From the NCBI RefSeq assembly GCF_947503385.1, contig NZ_CANNDO010000010.1, positions 1 to 64,000 on the forward strand: a stretch of 64,000 nt of DNA, in the 5' to 3' direction. The notes beneath the pieces were generated by a model. It searched no databases, was not told the origin of the DNA, and saw only the letters and a list, made by a program, of their open reading frames with translations. Origin of the DNA: an uncultured Tateyamaria sp. GTDB lineage: Bacteria > Pseudomonadota > Alphaproteobacteria > Rhodobacterales > Rhodobacteraceae. Positions 43,989-53,699 of this stretch are shown here, one piece after another. The stretch's first letter is position 1, and every line of letters begins with the position of its first letter. Position numbers and translations under genes: made by a program.

Positions 43989-45785
43989 ATGAACACGCAC
44001 GCCCCCAACATACGTCCTGTGATCCGACAACTGGATGAGGCCGCGATCAACCGCATCGCTGCGGGTGAGGTGGTCGAACGGCCCGCATCCGCCGTCAAGG
44101 AACTGGTGGAAAACGCCATCGACGCGGGCGCGCGGCGGATCGGTATCGACATCGCGGACGGGGGCAAGACGCTGATCCGGGTGACGGATGACGGCTGCGG
44201 CATCGCCGACGGCGATCTGGCGCTGGCGCTCAGCCGCCACGCGACGTCCAAGATTGACGGCTCCGACCTGCTCAACATTCACACATTTGGATTTCGCGGA
44301 GAGGCGCTGCCCAGCCTTGGGGCCGTGGGCCGTCTGACCATCACCAGCCGCGCGGCGGGCGCGGCAGGGGCGGAAATCACCGTAACAGGTGGTGAGATGG
44401 GCCCCGTACGCCCCGCTGCGATCAATACCGGGACAGTCATCACATTGCGCGATCTGTTCTACGCGACGCCCGCGCGGCTCAAATTTCTGCGCACCGACCG
44501 GGCCGAGGGGCAGGCGATCGGGGATGTGATCAAACGTCTCGCCATGGCGGAACCCTACGTACGGTTTGAATTGCGCGAGGTATCGGACGCGCCGCGCACG
44601 ATCTTCAAGGCCGAGGCGCAAAGCGGTGCCCCGACTGAGGCACTGCGTGCCCGGCTGGGGGACGTGATCGGGGCGGATTTCATCGCCAACGCGATCCCCA
44701 TCGATGCTGCGCGCGAGGGGCTGCACCTGACCGGTTTCGCGGCGCTACCGACTTATTCGCGGGGGGCGGCAGTGACCCAGTTTCTTTATGTCAACGGGCG
44801 GCCCGTGCGGGACAAGCTGCTGACCGTTGCCTTGCGCGCCGCCTATTTCGATTTTCTGAGCCGTGACCGTCACCCGGCGGCGGCGCTCTTTGTGGACTGC
44901 GATCCGCAGCTTGTGGACGTGAACGTCCATCCCGCCAAATCAGAGGTGCGGTTCCGCGACCCCGGCACTGCCCGTGGTCTGATCGTGTCGGGGCTTCGGC
45001 ACGCGCTGGCCGATGCGGGGCACCGCGCGTCCACGACGGTGGCGGATGCCACCCTTGGCGCGATGCGCCCGGAGCCGACCGAACCGCGCGTCTACCAGAT
45101 GGACCGGCCCAGCCTCGGACCAAGGCCCGCGCCCACAGGTTTTGCCGAGTTGGCGCAGGATTTCAGCGCACAGGTCGAACCCGTGGTCGAGGACGATCCG
45201 GCGGACCTGCCTCTGGGGGTTGCGCGGGGGCAGGTGCACGAGAACTACATCATCGCGCAAACGGCCACGGGCATGGTGTTGGTCGATCAGCACGCGGCCC
45301 ATGAACGGCTGGTCTACGAAAAGCTGAAGCGGCAGATGGCGGAAAACGGGGTCCCGGCGCAGGCCCTCTTGATCCCCGAGATCGTGACCTTGTCCGCCGG
45401 TGACCGCGCCCGCCTGCTGGACGCTAGTGACGACCTTGCGGGTATGGGCCTGACGCTTGAACCTTTTGGCGGTGATGCGGTTGCGGTGCGTGAGACGCCC
45501 GCCATCCTCGGTGAGGTGGACGCCAAGGCGCTGGTGCTTGATGTGGTTGATGAACTGACTGACCAAGGTTCCAGCCAATCCGTGCAGTCCCGGATTGAGG
45601 CGATCCTGAGCCGGGTGGCGTGCCACGGTTCCGTTCGCTCGGGCCGCCGGATGCACGCCGAAGAGATGAATGCGCTGCTGCGCGAGATGGAGGCGACGCC
45701 GCATTCCGGCCAGTGCAACCATGGTCGCCCCACCTATGTTGAACTCAAGCTGGCCGATATTGAACGGCTGTTTGGCCGAACATGA
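43989..45785 (+). CDS. mutL: DNA mismatch repair protein MutL
   Basis: A 598-residue GHKL ATPase. N-terminal motifs are [31 protein letters not shown] and [11 protein letters not shown]. The C-terminal domain carries the endonuclease motif [13 protein letters not shown], plus [12 protein letters not shown] and QCNHGRP. It is therefore a nicking MutL, as expected in bacteria lacking MutH. ATG at 43989 starts 41 bases after puuD. It overlaps rmuC by four bases. Confidence 0.97.
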   Translation: MNTHAPNIRPVIRQLDEAAINRIAAGEVVERPASAVKELVENAIDAGARRIGIDIADGGKTLIRVTDDGCGIADGDLALALSRHATSKIDGSDLLNIHTFGFRGEALPSLGAVGRLTITSRAAGAAGAEITVTGGEMGPVRPAAINTGTVITLRDLFYATPARLKFLRTDRAEGQAIGDVIKRLAMAEPYVRFELREVSDAPRTIFKAEAQSGAPTEALRARLGDVIGADFIANAIPIDAAREGLHLTGFAALPTYSRGAAVTQFLYVNGRPVRDKLLTVALRAAYFDFLSRDRHPAAALFVDCDPQLVDVNVHPAKSEVRFRDPGTARGLIVSGLRHALADAGHRASTTVADATLGAMRPEPTEPRVYQMDRPSLGPRPAPTGFAELAQDFSAQVEPVVEDDPADLPLGVARGQVHENYIIAQTATGMVLVDQHAAHERLVYEKLKRQMAENGVPAQALLIPEIVTLSAGDRARLLDASDDLAGMGLTLEPFGGDAVAVRETPAILGEVDAKALVLDVVDELTDQGSSQSVQSRIEAILSRVACHGSVRSGRRMHAEEMNALLREMEATPHSGQCNHGRPTYVELKLADIERLFGRT

Positions 45786-47026
45786 TTCAGATTGGCGACG
45801 TAATCCTTGATCCCAGCGACCCGTTGGTGGCGGCGGCTCTGATCGGGGGCGCGATCCTGTTGGTTATTCTGATCCTACTGATCATGGCCTTGCGCGCGGC
45901 GGCACGATCCGCGCGCGCAGCAGAGCCCTTGGCGCAACAATTGGGACATCTGGGCCAGCACGTGCAGGGGCTGGCGCAGGGGCAGGAGGGGCTGCGCGCC
46001 TCGGTTCAGATGGTGTCGGACACGGCCACCACCGGGCAGGCGCAATTGGCGCAGACCGTCGAACAGCGGCTGGCAAGCGTCCAACAGCAGATGCAAGACC
46101 GATTGGCCGACAATGCACTGCGCAGCCAGCGCAGCCTGACCGAAATGCAGGAGCGGATGCGCGAAACGCTGCATGGCTCGTCCAAGCAGACGACGACCAG
46201 CCTGACGCAATTGCAGGAACGGCTCGCCGCCATCGACAAGGCGCAAGACAACATCACCAAACTCAGCGGCGATGTGCTCAGCCTGCAAGACATCCTGTCG
46301 AACAAGCAAACGCGCGGTGCGTTTGGGGAAATCCAGTTGCGCGACATCGTAAGCAAGGCGCTGCCCAATGACAGCTACGCATGGCAGCCCACCCTGTCGA
46401 ATGGCAAGCGGGCCGATTGCCTGATCCACTTGCCCAACCCGCCCGGCCCCATCGTCATCGACAGCAAATTCCCGCTGGAGGCGTATGAGGCGCTGCGGCG
46501 GGCCGAAACGGATTACGATCTCAAGCAAGCGGTTGCGGCGATGAAGGCGGCGGTGAAAAAACACATCGCCGATATCGCGGCCAAGTACATCATCGAAGGG
46601 GAAACGGCGGACGGTGCGCTGATGTTTTTGCCGTCCGAAGCGGTCTACGCTGAATTGCACGCCAACTTCCCCGATCTGGTGCGCGAAGGGTTCGACAAAC
46701 GGGTCTGGATCGTCTCACCCACCACCTGCATGGCGACGCTGAACACGATGCGTGCGATCCTCAAGGACGCGCGGATGCGCGAGCAGGCCGGTGAAATCCG
46801 CAAGATGCTGCGCAACTTGCATCGCGACGTCGAGTTGGTGGTGGAGCGCGCGGGCAAACTTGAGACGCATTTCGATCAGGCGCGGCGCGATGTCGAGGGC
46901 ATAACCACCGCAGCCGAACGTGCAGGCAAGCGCGCGGCCAAGCTGGACAACTTTGACTTCGAAGAACTGGACCGGGAGGTCGAGGGGCCGGTGCCGATCA
47001 CCGACCCGTCCCGCGCGGCGGAGTAG
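45782..47026 (+). CDS. rmuC: DNA recombination protein RmuC homologue
   Basis: A 414-residue protein. An N-terminal membrane span (about 16-38) is followed by a long coiled coil (about 45-170) and the RmuC nuclease-like domain ([60 protein letters not shown]). RmuC limits recombination between inverted repeats in E. coli. ATGA overlap with mutL suggests a small genome-stability operon. Confidence 0.95.
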   Translation: MIQIGDVILDPSDPLVAAALIGGAILLVILILLIMALRAAARSARAAEPLAQQLGHLGQHVQGLAQGQEGLRASVQMVSDTATTGQAQLAQTVEQRLASVQQQMQDRLADNALRSQRSLTEMQERMRETLHGSSKQTTTSLTQLQERLAAIDKAQDNITKLSGDVLSLQDILSNKQTRGAFGEIQLRDIVSKALPNDSYAWQPTLSNGKRADCLIHLPNPPGPIVIDSKFPLEAYEALRRAETDYDLKQAVAAMKAAVKKHIADIAAKYIIEGETADGALMFLPSEAVYAELHANFPDLVREGFDKRVWIVSPTTCMATLNTMRAILKDARMREQAGEIRKMLRNLHRDVELVVERAGKLETHFDQARRDVEGITTAAERAGKRAAKLDNFDFEELDREVEGPVPITDPSRAAE

Positions 47027-47032
47027 GAACGT

Positions 47033-48292
47033 ATGGGCACACCTGCACAACCGCCTGTGTCAGAACTGTTCAGGACTGCGATCACCCGCGCAGAGTGGGC
47101 CATAGCCCTGCTGCGGCTGGGCATGTCCAGCGCCCTTGCGGTGTTGCTTGTGCTGCTGCTGGGCGGGTCCGGGATCGACCCCACAGAAATGATGCAGCGG
47201 CAGGCAGCTTTTGCGATGGTCACGATGGCCAGCTATTTTCTGCTTGGCCTCGGCTTTGTGGTGTTGATCCGAACGGGCGTGTTCCGGACATGGATGGCGT
47301 GGCCGTCGGCACTGGTGGATTGCAGCTTTATCCTTGCGGGGGTGTGGGTGTCGCTGCAAAATCTCGACCTGTCCGGTCATTATATCTGGGCGTTTCCGAC
47401 CGTTTGGCTGATCCCGATTGTGCTGGCCTCTGGTGCGTTGCGGTTCAATCCCGTGTTGCAGGTGGTGATGGTTCTGCTGTTGGTCACCGGCTTGTTGATC
47501 ATGTTGCCGATCACCGATGCCGCCCGTGAAACTGACACGTTGAGCCCGCTGGAATTTCTGTTTGGCCTGCCGCCAAATCTGATGCGTTTGGCGATGCTGT
47601 TGATTGCAGGGCTGGTGCTGGTTTTTGCGTCGGTCCTGATCCGTCGTCTTCTCTGGCGCTTTATCGCAGAATCTGAGGTGCGGGGCCGGTTGACGCGGTT
47701 TCTGCCGGAGCAGTTGGAGGATCGCCTCGCCACGTCGGACATCGAGGCCTTGCGCACAGGCGCGGCACAGCAGATGGGGATCATGTTTGTCGATATCCGT
47801 GGCTTCACTGCGCTGTCCGAAGGCCTGCCGCCAGAAGAGGTTTCGACCTTTTTGACCGGGTTTCGCCGGTGCGTCAGCGCGGCAGCCGAGGCCCATCACG
47901 GGCTTGTGGACAAGTTCATCGGAGACGGAGCGCTGATTGTCTTTGATGATGCGCAAGGCGGCGCGGCGGACAATGCCATTGCCGCCGCGCAGACGTTGTT
48001 GGCGCAGGTGAACGCGTGGCGGCGAGACGTGCATGTCGGCGTGGGCCTGCATTTGGGGCAGGTGTTTGCCGGAGTGGTGGGGGATGACGGCCGACTGGAG
48101 TTCACTGTGGTCGGCGACGCGGTCAACGTCGCGTCACGGCTGGAGGCCGCGACCAAGGGTTCGGGCCACGCCGTCTTTGCGTCCGACACGTTGTGGCAAT
48201 CGGTGTCCCATCCACCCGCCGGGTGGAGCAAGGTGGATGCGCTGGCTTTGCCCGGACGGGCCGAGACGGTAGCGGCGTGGGGGCGCGCATAG
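47033..48292 (+). CDS. Membrane-bound class III adenylate/guanylate cyclase
   Basis: A 419-residue protein. About six spans (roughly 25-205) precede a class III cyclase domain starting GIMFVDIRGFTALSEGL, which contains the first metal-binding Asp. DKFIGDGALIVFDD holds the second, and FTVVGDAVNVASRLEAAT is the base/transition-state region. It should make cAMP or cGMP from the cytoplasmic face. It follows rmuC by six bases and converges on chrR. Confidence 0.9.
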   Translation: MGTPAQPPVSELFRTAITRAEWAIALLRLGMSSALAVLLVLLLGGSGIDPTEMMQRQAAFAMVTMASYFLLGLGFVVLIRTGVFRTWMAWPSALVDCSFILAGVWVSLQNLDLSGHYIWAFPTVWLIPIVLASGALRFNPVLQVVMVLLLVTGLLIMLPITDAARETDTLSPLEFLFGLPPNLMRLAMLLIAGLVLVFASVLIRRLLWRFIAESEVRGRLTRFLPEQLEDRLATSDIEALRTGAAQQMGIMFVDIRGFTALSEGLPPEEVSTFLTGFRRCVSAAAEAHHGLVDKFIGDGALIVFDDAQGGAADNAIAAAQTLLAQVNAWRRDVHVGVGLHLGQVFAGVVGDDGRLEFTVVGDAVNVASRLEAATKGSGHAVFASDTLWQSVSHPPAGWSKVDALALPGRAETVAAWGRA

Positions 48293-48409
48293 CCCAGACC
48301 CGAAACGGATGAGCGTCGGGTGTCGGGCTGGCTTCTGCCCGTGCTGGCACAGGTTCAGTGCGCCGATATCGGTGGAGGCAAGCTGGGGCGCGATTGCCGC
48401 GCCGCCAGA

Positions 48410-49066
48410 TCAGATCCGGGCGAAACGCTGCGCAATCTTGGGCAACAACCCTTGGAATTGCAGCGGTGCGTCAGTCACGGCCAGACAAATGCAGTCTTCG
48501 TGGATGTCGGCCACGGGTGTGTGATGCGTGTCGGAATCAGCCACTTCGACGTCACCGCGGGCGAAGTAATCGTCCTCGTCCTGAAACGCGCCCTGCAAGA
48601 CCATCGTCATCTCAAGACCATGGTGCCCGTGATCGGGCATCGCCGCACCCGCAGGGATAAAGAGAAGCCGGGCAGAGGCATCCTTGGACGTGGGCAGAAT
48701 GGCCTGTTTCACGCCCATGCCGACTGCACGCCACTGGACCGCATCCAGATCGCCGCCAACATAGTCTTGCAGCGGACCGGGCAGAACCGATGATCGCACA
48801 CGCGGCATTCGGATTTCATCCGACGCACCGCCGGCAATCAGCGACATCGTCGCGGCAAGGCTGCCTGCGTCCATGACCACTTCGTTGCTTGCGGTCTGGT
48901 CTAGCATCTCACCGCCGACCGCCTCGAACCCTTCGAGCCGCGCGCGACACTCATCGCACAGCGACACGTGCGTCGCGACCATCAGGTTGAACGCTTCTGG
49001 CAGACCGCCAGACGCATATCCCATGAGGATACTGTCCGTCAGATGGTGTTTTATGTTCTGTTTCAT
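48410..49066 (-). CDS. chrR: Anti-sigma factor ChrR (zinc, cupin type)
   Basis: A 218-residue protein with an N-terminal zinc anti-sigma domain (THVSLCDECRARLE, the HxxxCxxC motif) and a C-terminal cupin (about 110-195, PAGAAMPDHGHHGLEMTMVLQGAF). In Rhodobacter sphaeroides ChrR holds RpoE inactive until singlet oxygen triggers release. MKQNIKHHLTDSILMGYASGG aligns well with known ChrR starts, so ATG 49066 is chosen; a GTG at 49078 overlapping the rpoE stop (GTGA) is possible. Confidence 0.92.
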   Translation of the reverse strand: MKQNIKHHLTDSILMGYASGGLPEAFNLMVATHVSLCDECRARLEGFEAVGGEMLDQTASNEVVMDAGSLAATMSLIAGGASDEIRMPRVRSSVLPGPLQDYVGGDLDAVQWRAVGMGVKQAILPTSKDASARLLFIPAGAAMPDHGHHGLEMTMVLQGAFQDEDDYFARGDVEVADSDTHHTPVADIHEDCICLAVTDAPLQFQGLLPKIAQRFARI

Positions 49067-49074
49067 CACCGTAT

Positions 49075-49623
49075 TCACTTCATCGCGTGGCGCAATCGGT
49101 CGAGCGCCAACCTAATCCTGGATTTGATCGTGCCCAAAGGCAGACCCGTTTGCTCGGCGATTTCGCTGTGGGACAGGTCCCCGAAATACGCCTTTTCTAT
49201 CAATTCCCTCTGGGCTGCGGGCAATTCTGCGATTGCCTGACCCAGTTGTTGGCTTTCCTGTTGCAGTGCCATGACATCGGCCTGATCAGGTTCTTGTTCT
49301 GGCCCCCAGCCAAGGTCTTCGGGCTCGGGGCGGCGCTGCTTGCGCAGCACGTCAATCTTGCGGTTGCGCGCGATGGTAAAGATCCAGGTCGCCACGGACG
49401 CCCGCGTGGGGTCGAACATGTGGGCCTTGTGCCAGCAGGTCGCCAACACCTCTTGCGCGCACTCTTCTGCCAGCGATGCATCGGCCCCGGATTTCATCAG
49501 GAACCCTTTGACCCGCGGGGCAAAGTGTTCGAACAGATCGGCAAAAGCCGACTGATCCTGATCGTCCCGGATGCGGATCATGTGGTCTACCCACAGCATC
49601 CGTGCACCGCTGTTGTCTTGCAT
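49075..49623 (-). CDS. rpoE: RNA polymerase ECF sigma factor RpoE (singlet-oxygen response)
   Basis: A 182-residue group IV sigma factor: region 2 contains FADLFEHFAPRVKGFLMKSGADASLAEECAQEVLATCW; region 4 contains SEIAEQTGLPLGTIKSRIRLALDRLRHAM. The ATG at 49623 matches the start of the Rhodobacter RpoE/ECF11 group; longer in-frame openings upstream run over the promoter. Co-transcribed with chrR. Its own-type promoter lies about 90 bases upstream, indicating autoregulation. Confidence 0.94.
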   Translation of the reverse strand: MQDNSGARMLWVDHMIRIRDDQDQSAFADLFEHFAPRVKGFLMKSGADASLAEECAQEVLATCWHKAHMFDPTRASVATWIFTIARNRKIDVLRKQRRPEPEDLGWGPEQEPDQADVMALQQESQQLGQAIAELPAAQRELIEKAYFGDLSHSEIAEQTGLPLGTIKSRIRLALDRLRHAMK

Positions 49624-49711
49624 GTTTGCGGGCCTCTGAACCTCGGTCCGGACGACGTGTCCTGACACAGGGCCTTTTACTTCAATCGTTTCTATTCCCG
49701 CCAACATATCT

Positions 49712-49741
49712 CGTCTACGCGACGCGTTAACAATCGGATCA
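49712..49741 (-). promoter_or_regulatory. RpoE (ECF11)-type promoter of rpoE-chrR
   Basis: On the minus strand, -35 TGATCC (49741-49736) and -10 TAGACG (49717-49712) are separated by exactly 18 bases. That is the spacing and -35 sequence I know for the R. sphaeroides rpoE promoter (-35 TGATCC, -10 TAAGA-like). No second copy is visible in front of the divergent flavoprotein gene. Confidence 0.65.
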
Positions 49742-49827
49742 AAAATAAATGTCTGGCAAATGAGCATCCATTTCCCGCATCCCTCCGTACATATTGCAAC
49801 TTATCGCACAACAGGACTGCACCACTC

Positions 49828-51132
49828 ATGCCCAAAGACTTTTCGCCCGCCCTGCGCCGCCGTATCGCTGTCATCGGAGGGGGCATTTCGGGCATGGGGG
49901 CGGCACATCTTTTGTCGCGCGCTCATCATGTCGCCCTGTTCGAAGCGGAGCCGCGCCTTGGTGGTCATGCGCGCACAATAGTGGCGGGCGAACGGGGCAA
50001 TCAGCCTGTGGACACCGGGTTTTTGGTGTTCAACTACGCAAACTATCCGCGCATGGCTGCGCTTTTTGCCGAGCTGGATGTGCCGGTGGTCAAGTCGAAC
50101 ATGAGCTTTGGTGCGTCCATCGACGGTGGTCGGCTTGAATACGGGCTGGCCAGCCTTGATGCGCTCTTTGCCCAGCGGCGCAACGCGCTGAACCCGAAAT
50201 TCCTGCGCATGGTGCGGGACATCCTGCACTTTAACAAAAACGGACTGCGCATCGCGTTGGAGGATCGGACCCGGACAACGGGGCAATTCCTTGAGGCGCT
50301 TGGGACCGGCGAATGGTTCCGCGACTATTATCTGCTGCCGCTCAGCGGTGCGATCTGGTCCACGCCCACACAAAAGATCATTGATTTCCCGGCGCACGCC
50401 ATGATCCAGTTTTTCGAAAACCACGCGTTGCTCAGCCATACCGGCCAGCACCAGTGGTACACGGTCAAGGGCGGGTCGGTGCAATATGTGAGCCGTCTTG
50501 AGGCGGCAATGCTGGGGCAGGGCGTGGATATCCGGCTGGGCGCTGCGGTCCAGTCGGTGCGCCGCACCGTGTCAGGGGTCGAGGTCAAGGCCTGGGGCGG
50601 TGCGTGGGAGGCCTTTGACGAAGTTGTCTTTGCCACCCATTCCGATGACAGCCTGTCACTTCTGGCTGACCCGACTGAGGTCGAGCAATCGGCTTTGGGC
50701 GCGGTCAAGTACCAGCCCAATGACGTGGTCTTGCACTGCGATGACAGCATCATGCCGAAGCGGCGGCAGACGTGGTCCAGCTGGGTCTACACCGAGGACA
50801 AGGGCGCGCAGACGGACCGCATCGACCTGACCTATTGGATCAACTCCCTGCAACCCATTCCGATGGACGACCCGCATTTTGTGACGCTGAACACCAAGCG
50901 CACGATCCGAGAAGAGATGATTTACGACCAGACCGTGCTGCGCCACCCGGTCTATGATCTGGCCGCTCTGGCAGCGCAGACAACCGTGCGGGACATGAAC
51001 GGCGCGAACGGAACATGGTTCTGCGGCGCGTGGATGCGGCACGGTTTTCATGAGGATGGGTATTCAAGCGCGGTGGACGTGGCGCAGGCCATTTTGGCGC
51101 GCGATGCTGCGTTGCAGGTGGCGGCGGAATGA
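49828..51132 (+). CDS. FAD-dependent flavoprotein, RSP_1091/UfaD-like (predicted fatty-acyl desaturase)
   Basis: A 434-residue NAD(P)-binding Rossmann flavoprotein of the amine-oxidase fold: IAVIGGGISGMGAAHLLSRAH (13-33), VDTGFLVFNYANYP, and a C-terminal GTWFCGAWMRHGFHEDGYSSA FAD-closing block split around residue 395. It resembles the first gene of the R. sphaeroides RpoE-regulated cluster RSP_1087-1091. A flavoprotein desaturase, UfaD, acts in furan fatty-acid synthesis there; I take this gene to be its orthologue. First of five overlapping genes. The ATG overlaps nothing upstream; the 5' region is shared with divergent rpoE. Confidence 0.8.
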   Translation: MPKDFSPALRRRIAVIGGGISGMGAAHLLSRAHHVALFEAEPRLGGHARTIVAGERGNQPVDTGFLVFNYANYPRMAALFAELDVPVVKSNMSFGASIDGGRLEYGLASLDALFAQRRNALNPKFLRMVRDILHFNKNGLRIALEDRTRTTGQFLEALGTGEWFRDYYLLPLSGAIWSTPTQKIIDFPAHAMIQFFENHALLSHTGQHQWYTVKGGSVQYVSRLEAAMLGQGVDIRLGAAVQSVRRTVSGVEVKAWGGAWEAFDEVVFATHSDDSLSLLADPTEVEQSALGAVKYQPNDVVLHCDDSIMPKRRQTWSSWVYTEDKGAQTDRIDLTYWINSLQPIPMDDPHFVTLNTKRTIREEMIYDQTVLRHPVYDLAALAAQTTVRDMNGANGTWFCGAWMRHGFHEDGYSSAVDVAQAILARDAALQVAAE

Positions 51133-51887
51133 CCGCAACCGTCGATCATATCGCGGGCCAGACCTATCACGGGCGCAAAGGCGATATCGCCAACGCGTTC
51201 CGCTATTCGATCGACTATGTGCTGCTTGATGCCGAGGCCGAGCTGCGCACTCCGCGACTGTTCCGGCGCAATGGGCGGGGGCTGACGGGGCTGGATGATC
51301 TGGACCACGGCGGCGCGCCGGGGGCCGGACGCGGGGCCGCATGGGTCCGAGACGTCTTGCAAGAGCATCAAGTGACGGGCGTGGCGCAGATCGAGTTGCT
51401 GGCGCAGCCCAAAGTGGTGGGCCATGTGTTCAACCCAGTCAGCTTTTGGCTCTGTCGCCGGTCGGACAAGGCATTGGTGGCGGTGATTGCAGAGGTCACA
51501 AACACCTTTGGCGACCGCCATAGCTATCTGATCCATCACCCGGACCAGCGGCCCATCGCAGCGGATGACCGGTTGCTGGCACAAAAGATCATGCATGTGT
51601 CGCCCTTTCAGCCGGTCGAGGGGGGCTATGAGTTCCGCTTTGACATCACCGATGACCGCATCGGCATCTGGATCGACTACACGCGCGGCAAAGGTGGCGT
51701 GATCGCCACGTTGACGGGGCGCCGCTGCCCGCTGAGCAATCGTTCGATCCTGCGCGCCGTCTTGCGCCGTCCGTTTGGCTCGCGCCGCGTGCTGGCGTTG
51801 ATCCATTGGCAGGCGCTCAAACTGTGGGTCAAGCGGGCGGTTTACCGCCGCCGGCCTGCACCGCCCAGCAGCGAAGTGTCGCGGTGA
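51129..51887 (+). CDS. DUF1365 family protein
   Basis: A 252-residue protein with the DUF1365 pattern: NAFRYSIDYVLLDAEAE, QPKVVGHVFNPVSFWLCRR (the FNPVSF motif) and EVTNTFGDRHSYL. DUF1365 genes are consistently found beside UfaD-like flavoproteins and cyclopropane-fatty-acid-synthase-like methyltransferases. The chemistry is unknown. Start overlaps the flavoprotein stop (ATGA); its stop overlaps the MFS gene's GTG start. Confidence 0.85.
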   Translation: MTATVDHIAGQTYHGRKGDIANAFRYSIDYVLLDAEAELRTPRLFRRNGRGLTGLDDLDHGGAPGAGRGAAWVRDVLQEHQVTGVAQIELLAQPKVVGHVFNPVSFWLCRRSDKALVAVIAEVTNTFGDRHSYLIHHPDQRPIAADDRLLAQKIMHVSPFQPVEGGYEFRFDITDDRIGIWIDYTRGKGGVIATLTGRRCPLSNRSILRAVLRRPFGSRRVLALIHWQALKLWVKRAVYRRRPAPPSSEVSR

Positions 51888-53119
51888 ACAACGCCCGGCC
51901 TCATCGCTTGCCCGCCTACGCGGTGTTCGCAGCCCTGCTGAGTGCGGCAGGCCTGCCCATCTATATTCATGCGCCCAAATTTTATGTGGATGAATATGGC
52001 GTGTCGCTGGCGGCGCTGGGGGCTGTGCTGTTTGGCCTGCGGCTGCTGGATGTGGTGCAGGACCCCCTGTTCGGTCGTCTCAGCGAGGTGTTGCGCGGGC
52101 GGCGAGGGCTGGCTGTGCTTATTGGCTGTACGGTCATGGCGCTGTCGATGCTGGGACTGTTTGCTGTGCCGCCGCTCTTGCCGCCGCTGATCTGGTTCGC
52201 CCTGATGCTGACGGGCGTGTTTTCGGCGTTCAGCTTTCTGACAATCAATTTCTATGCCCAAGGTGTGGTCAAGGCGCACGACCTGCCTGGGGACGGACAT
52301 CTGGGTCTGGCACGCTGGCGCGAGACGGGTGCCTTGCTGGGGGTCTGCGTGGCCGCCATCGCGCCGGTGATGCTGGGTGGGTTCATGGGCGCGCCCTTTG
52401 CCGGGTTCGCTGTCGGATTTGCCGTGCTGGCGTTGGCGGCGGTTGTGATGATGTGGAACGAATGGGGCGACGCGGGTCTGCCGCCGTCCATCGGGCTCAA
52501 GGCGGTGCTGGGTGACGCGCTGGCACGCCGGCTGCTGCTGATCGCCTTTGTCAACGCGGCTCCGGTTGCGGTCAGCTCCACACTGTTTCTGTTCTTTGTC
52601 GAAAGCCGCCTGCAAGCGCCCGGTTTTGAGGGCCCTTTGCTGTTGCTGTTCTTTCTGTCGGCGGCACTCGCTGCCCCGGTCTGGGGTCGGCTCGCCGAGA
52701 CGTTCGGGGTCAAACCCGTGCTGCTGTCAGCGATGGTGCTGGCCATCGCCGGCTTTGGCGGCGCTATGCTGTTGGGTCCCGGCGACTGGCTCGCCTTTGC
52801 GGTCATCTGTACGTTGTCTGGTGCCACGCTGGGCGCTGACCTGACCCTTTTGCCTGCCGTATTTGCGTCGCGCATGGCGCGCATCAGCCCATCTGCCGCC
52901 GAAGGGTTCGGGCTGTGGTCATTCGTGTCGAAATTCACACTGGCCTTTGCCGCAGTCACCCTGCTGCCCGCTTTGCAGAACGCAGGGTTCGACAGCGCCG
53001 CAGCCACCAATCCACCAGAGGCGCTTGCCCTTCTGACACTGCTTTATGCCGCTGTTCCCTGCGGCCTCAAAGTCGTTGCGATCGCCTTGTTGGCGACCAC
53101 GAACCTCAAGGAGACCTGA
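51884..53119 (+). CDS. MFS transporter of the fatty-acid stress operon
   Basis: A 411-residue major facilitator with about 12 spans, starting VNNARPHRLPAYAVFAALL. The segment YGVSLAALGAVLFGLRLLDVVQDPLFGRLSE resembles sugar/cation symporter (GPH/MFS_2)-type members. The start is GTG at 51884 in a GTGA overlap. Its equivalent in R. sphaeroides is part of the RpoE-regulated cluster. Substrate unknown; a lipid-related solute is suggested only by context. Confidence 0.82.
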   Translation: MNNARPHRLPAYAVFAALLSAAGLPIYIHAPKFYVDEYGVSLAALGAVLFGLRLLDVVQDPLFGRLSEVLRGRRGLAVLIGCTVMALSMLGLFAVPPLLPPLIWFALMLTGVFSAFSFLTINFYAQGVVKAHDLPGDGHLGLARWRETGALLGVCVAAIAPVMLGGFMGAPFAGFAVGFAVLALAAVVMMWNEWGDAGLPPSIGLKAVLGDALARRLLLIAFVNAAPVAVSSTLFLFFVESRLQAPGFEGPLLLLFFLSAALAAPVWGRLAETFGVKPVLLSAMVLAIAGFGGAMLLGPGDWLAFAVICTLSGATLGADLTLLPAVFASRMARISPSAAEGFGLWSFVSKFTLAFAAVTLLPALQNAGFDSAAATNPPEALALLTLLYAAVPCGLKVVAIALLATTNLKET

Positions 53120-53120
53120 T

Positions 53121-53699
53121 ATGGATGCTCTTTTCTTTGCCTTGCTTGGCGCGCTCACCATGGCTGCGCTGTTTTGGTCCCGCTCACGCTATGCCGATTT
53201 TCTGGCGCAGCGGCCCGAAGATTACACCGGTGACTCGTCACAGTTCGACCTGCGCACACATCTGAGCGGGCCGATCATCTGCGAAGGCGTGATCTATGGT
53301 CCCATGGGCCGCGTCTCCTCTCGCTTTGTCGGGGAGTTTGATTGCCATTGGGAAGGCAATGTCGGCACCATGAACGAAGTGTTCACTTACGATGACGGGT
53401 CGGTGCAGGAACGCTGCTGGAACCTGACGCTCGGCAATGACGGTCGGATCAGGGCGCTGGCCAGCGACGTAGTGGGCGAAGGGTCGGGGCAGCAAATGGG
53501 CAGTGCGGTGCAACTGAAGTACCGCTATCAATTGCCCGACAGCGCCGGGGGCCACGTGCTGGACACGGTCGACTGGATGTATCTCGCGCCCAATGGAACC
53601 ATTGTGAACCGGTCGCAGTTCCGAAAGTTCGGGATCAAAGTGGCGGAATTGGTGGCGACGATGCGACCAGCGGAACAGGATTTGAAAGAAGCAGCATGA
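53121..53699 (+). CDS. DUF3833 family protein
   Basis: A 192-residue protein with an N-terminal hydrophobic segment (2-19) that should anchor it in the membrane, then a beta-rich domain typical of DUF3833: FDLRTHLSGPIICEGVIYG, RFVGEFDCHWEGN, YDDGSVQERCWNL and VDWMYLAPNGTIVNRSQFRKFG. A clear AAGGAG precedes the ATG. DUF3833 accompanies DUF1365 and UfaD-like genes in many proteobacteria; the function is unknown. Confidence 0.85.
   Translation: MDALFFALLGALTMAALFWSRSRYADFLAQRPEDYTGDSSQFDLRTHLSGPIICEGVIYGPMGRVSSRFVGEFDCHWEGNVGTMNEVFTYDDGSVQERCWNLTLGNDGRIRALASDVVGEGSGQQMGSAVQLKYRYQLPDSAGGHVLDTVDWMYLAPNGTIVNRSQFRKFGIKVAELVATMRPAEQDLKEAA

Noticed and set aside
48291..48329. Imperfect hairpin between the cyclase and chrR genes
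   Set aside because: The outer five base pairs are good (agccc/gggct), but the inner stem needs a bulge and a mismatch and there is no T tract, so I do not call a terminator.
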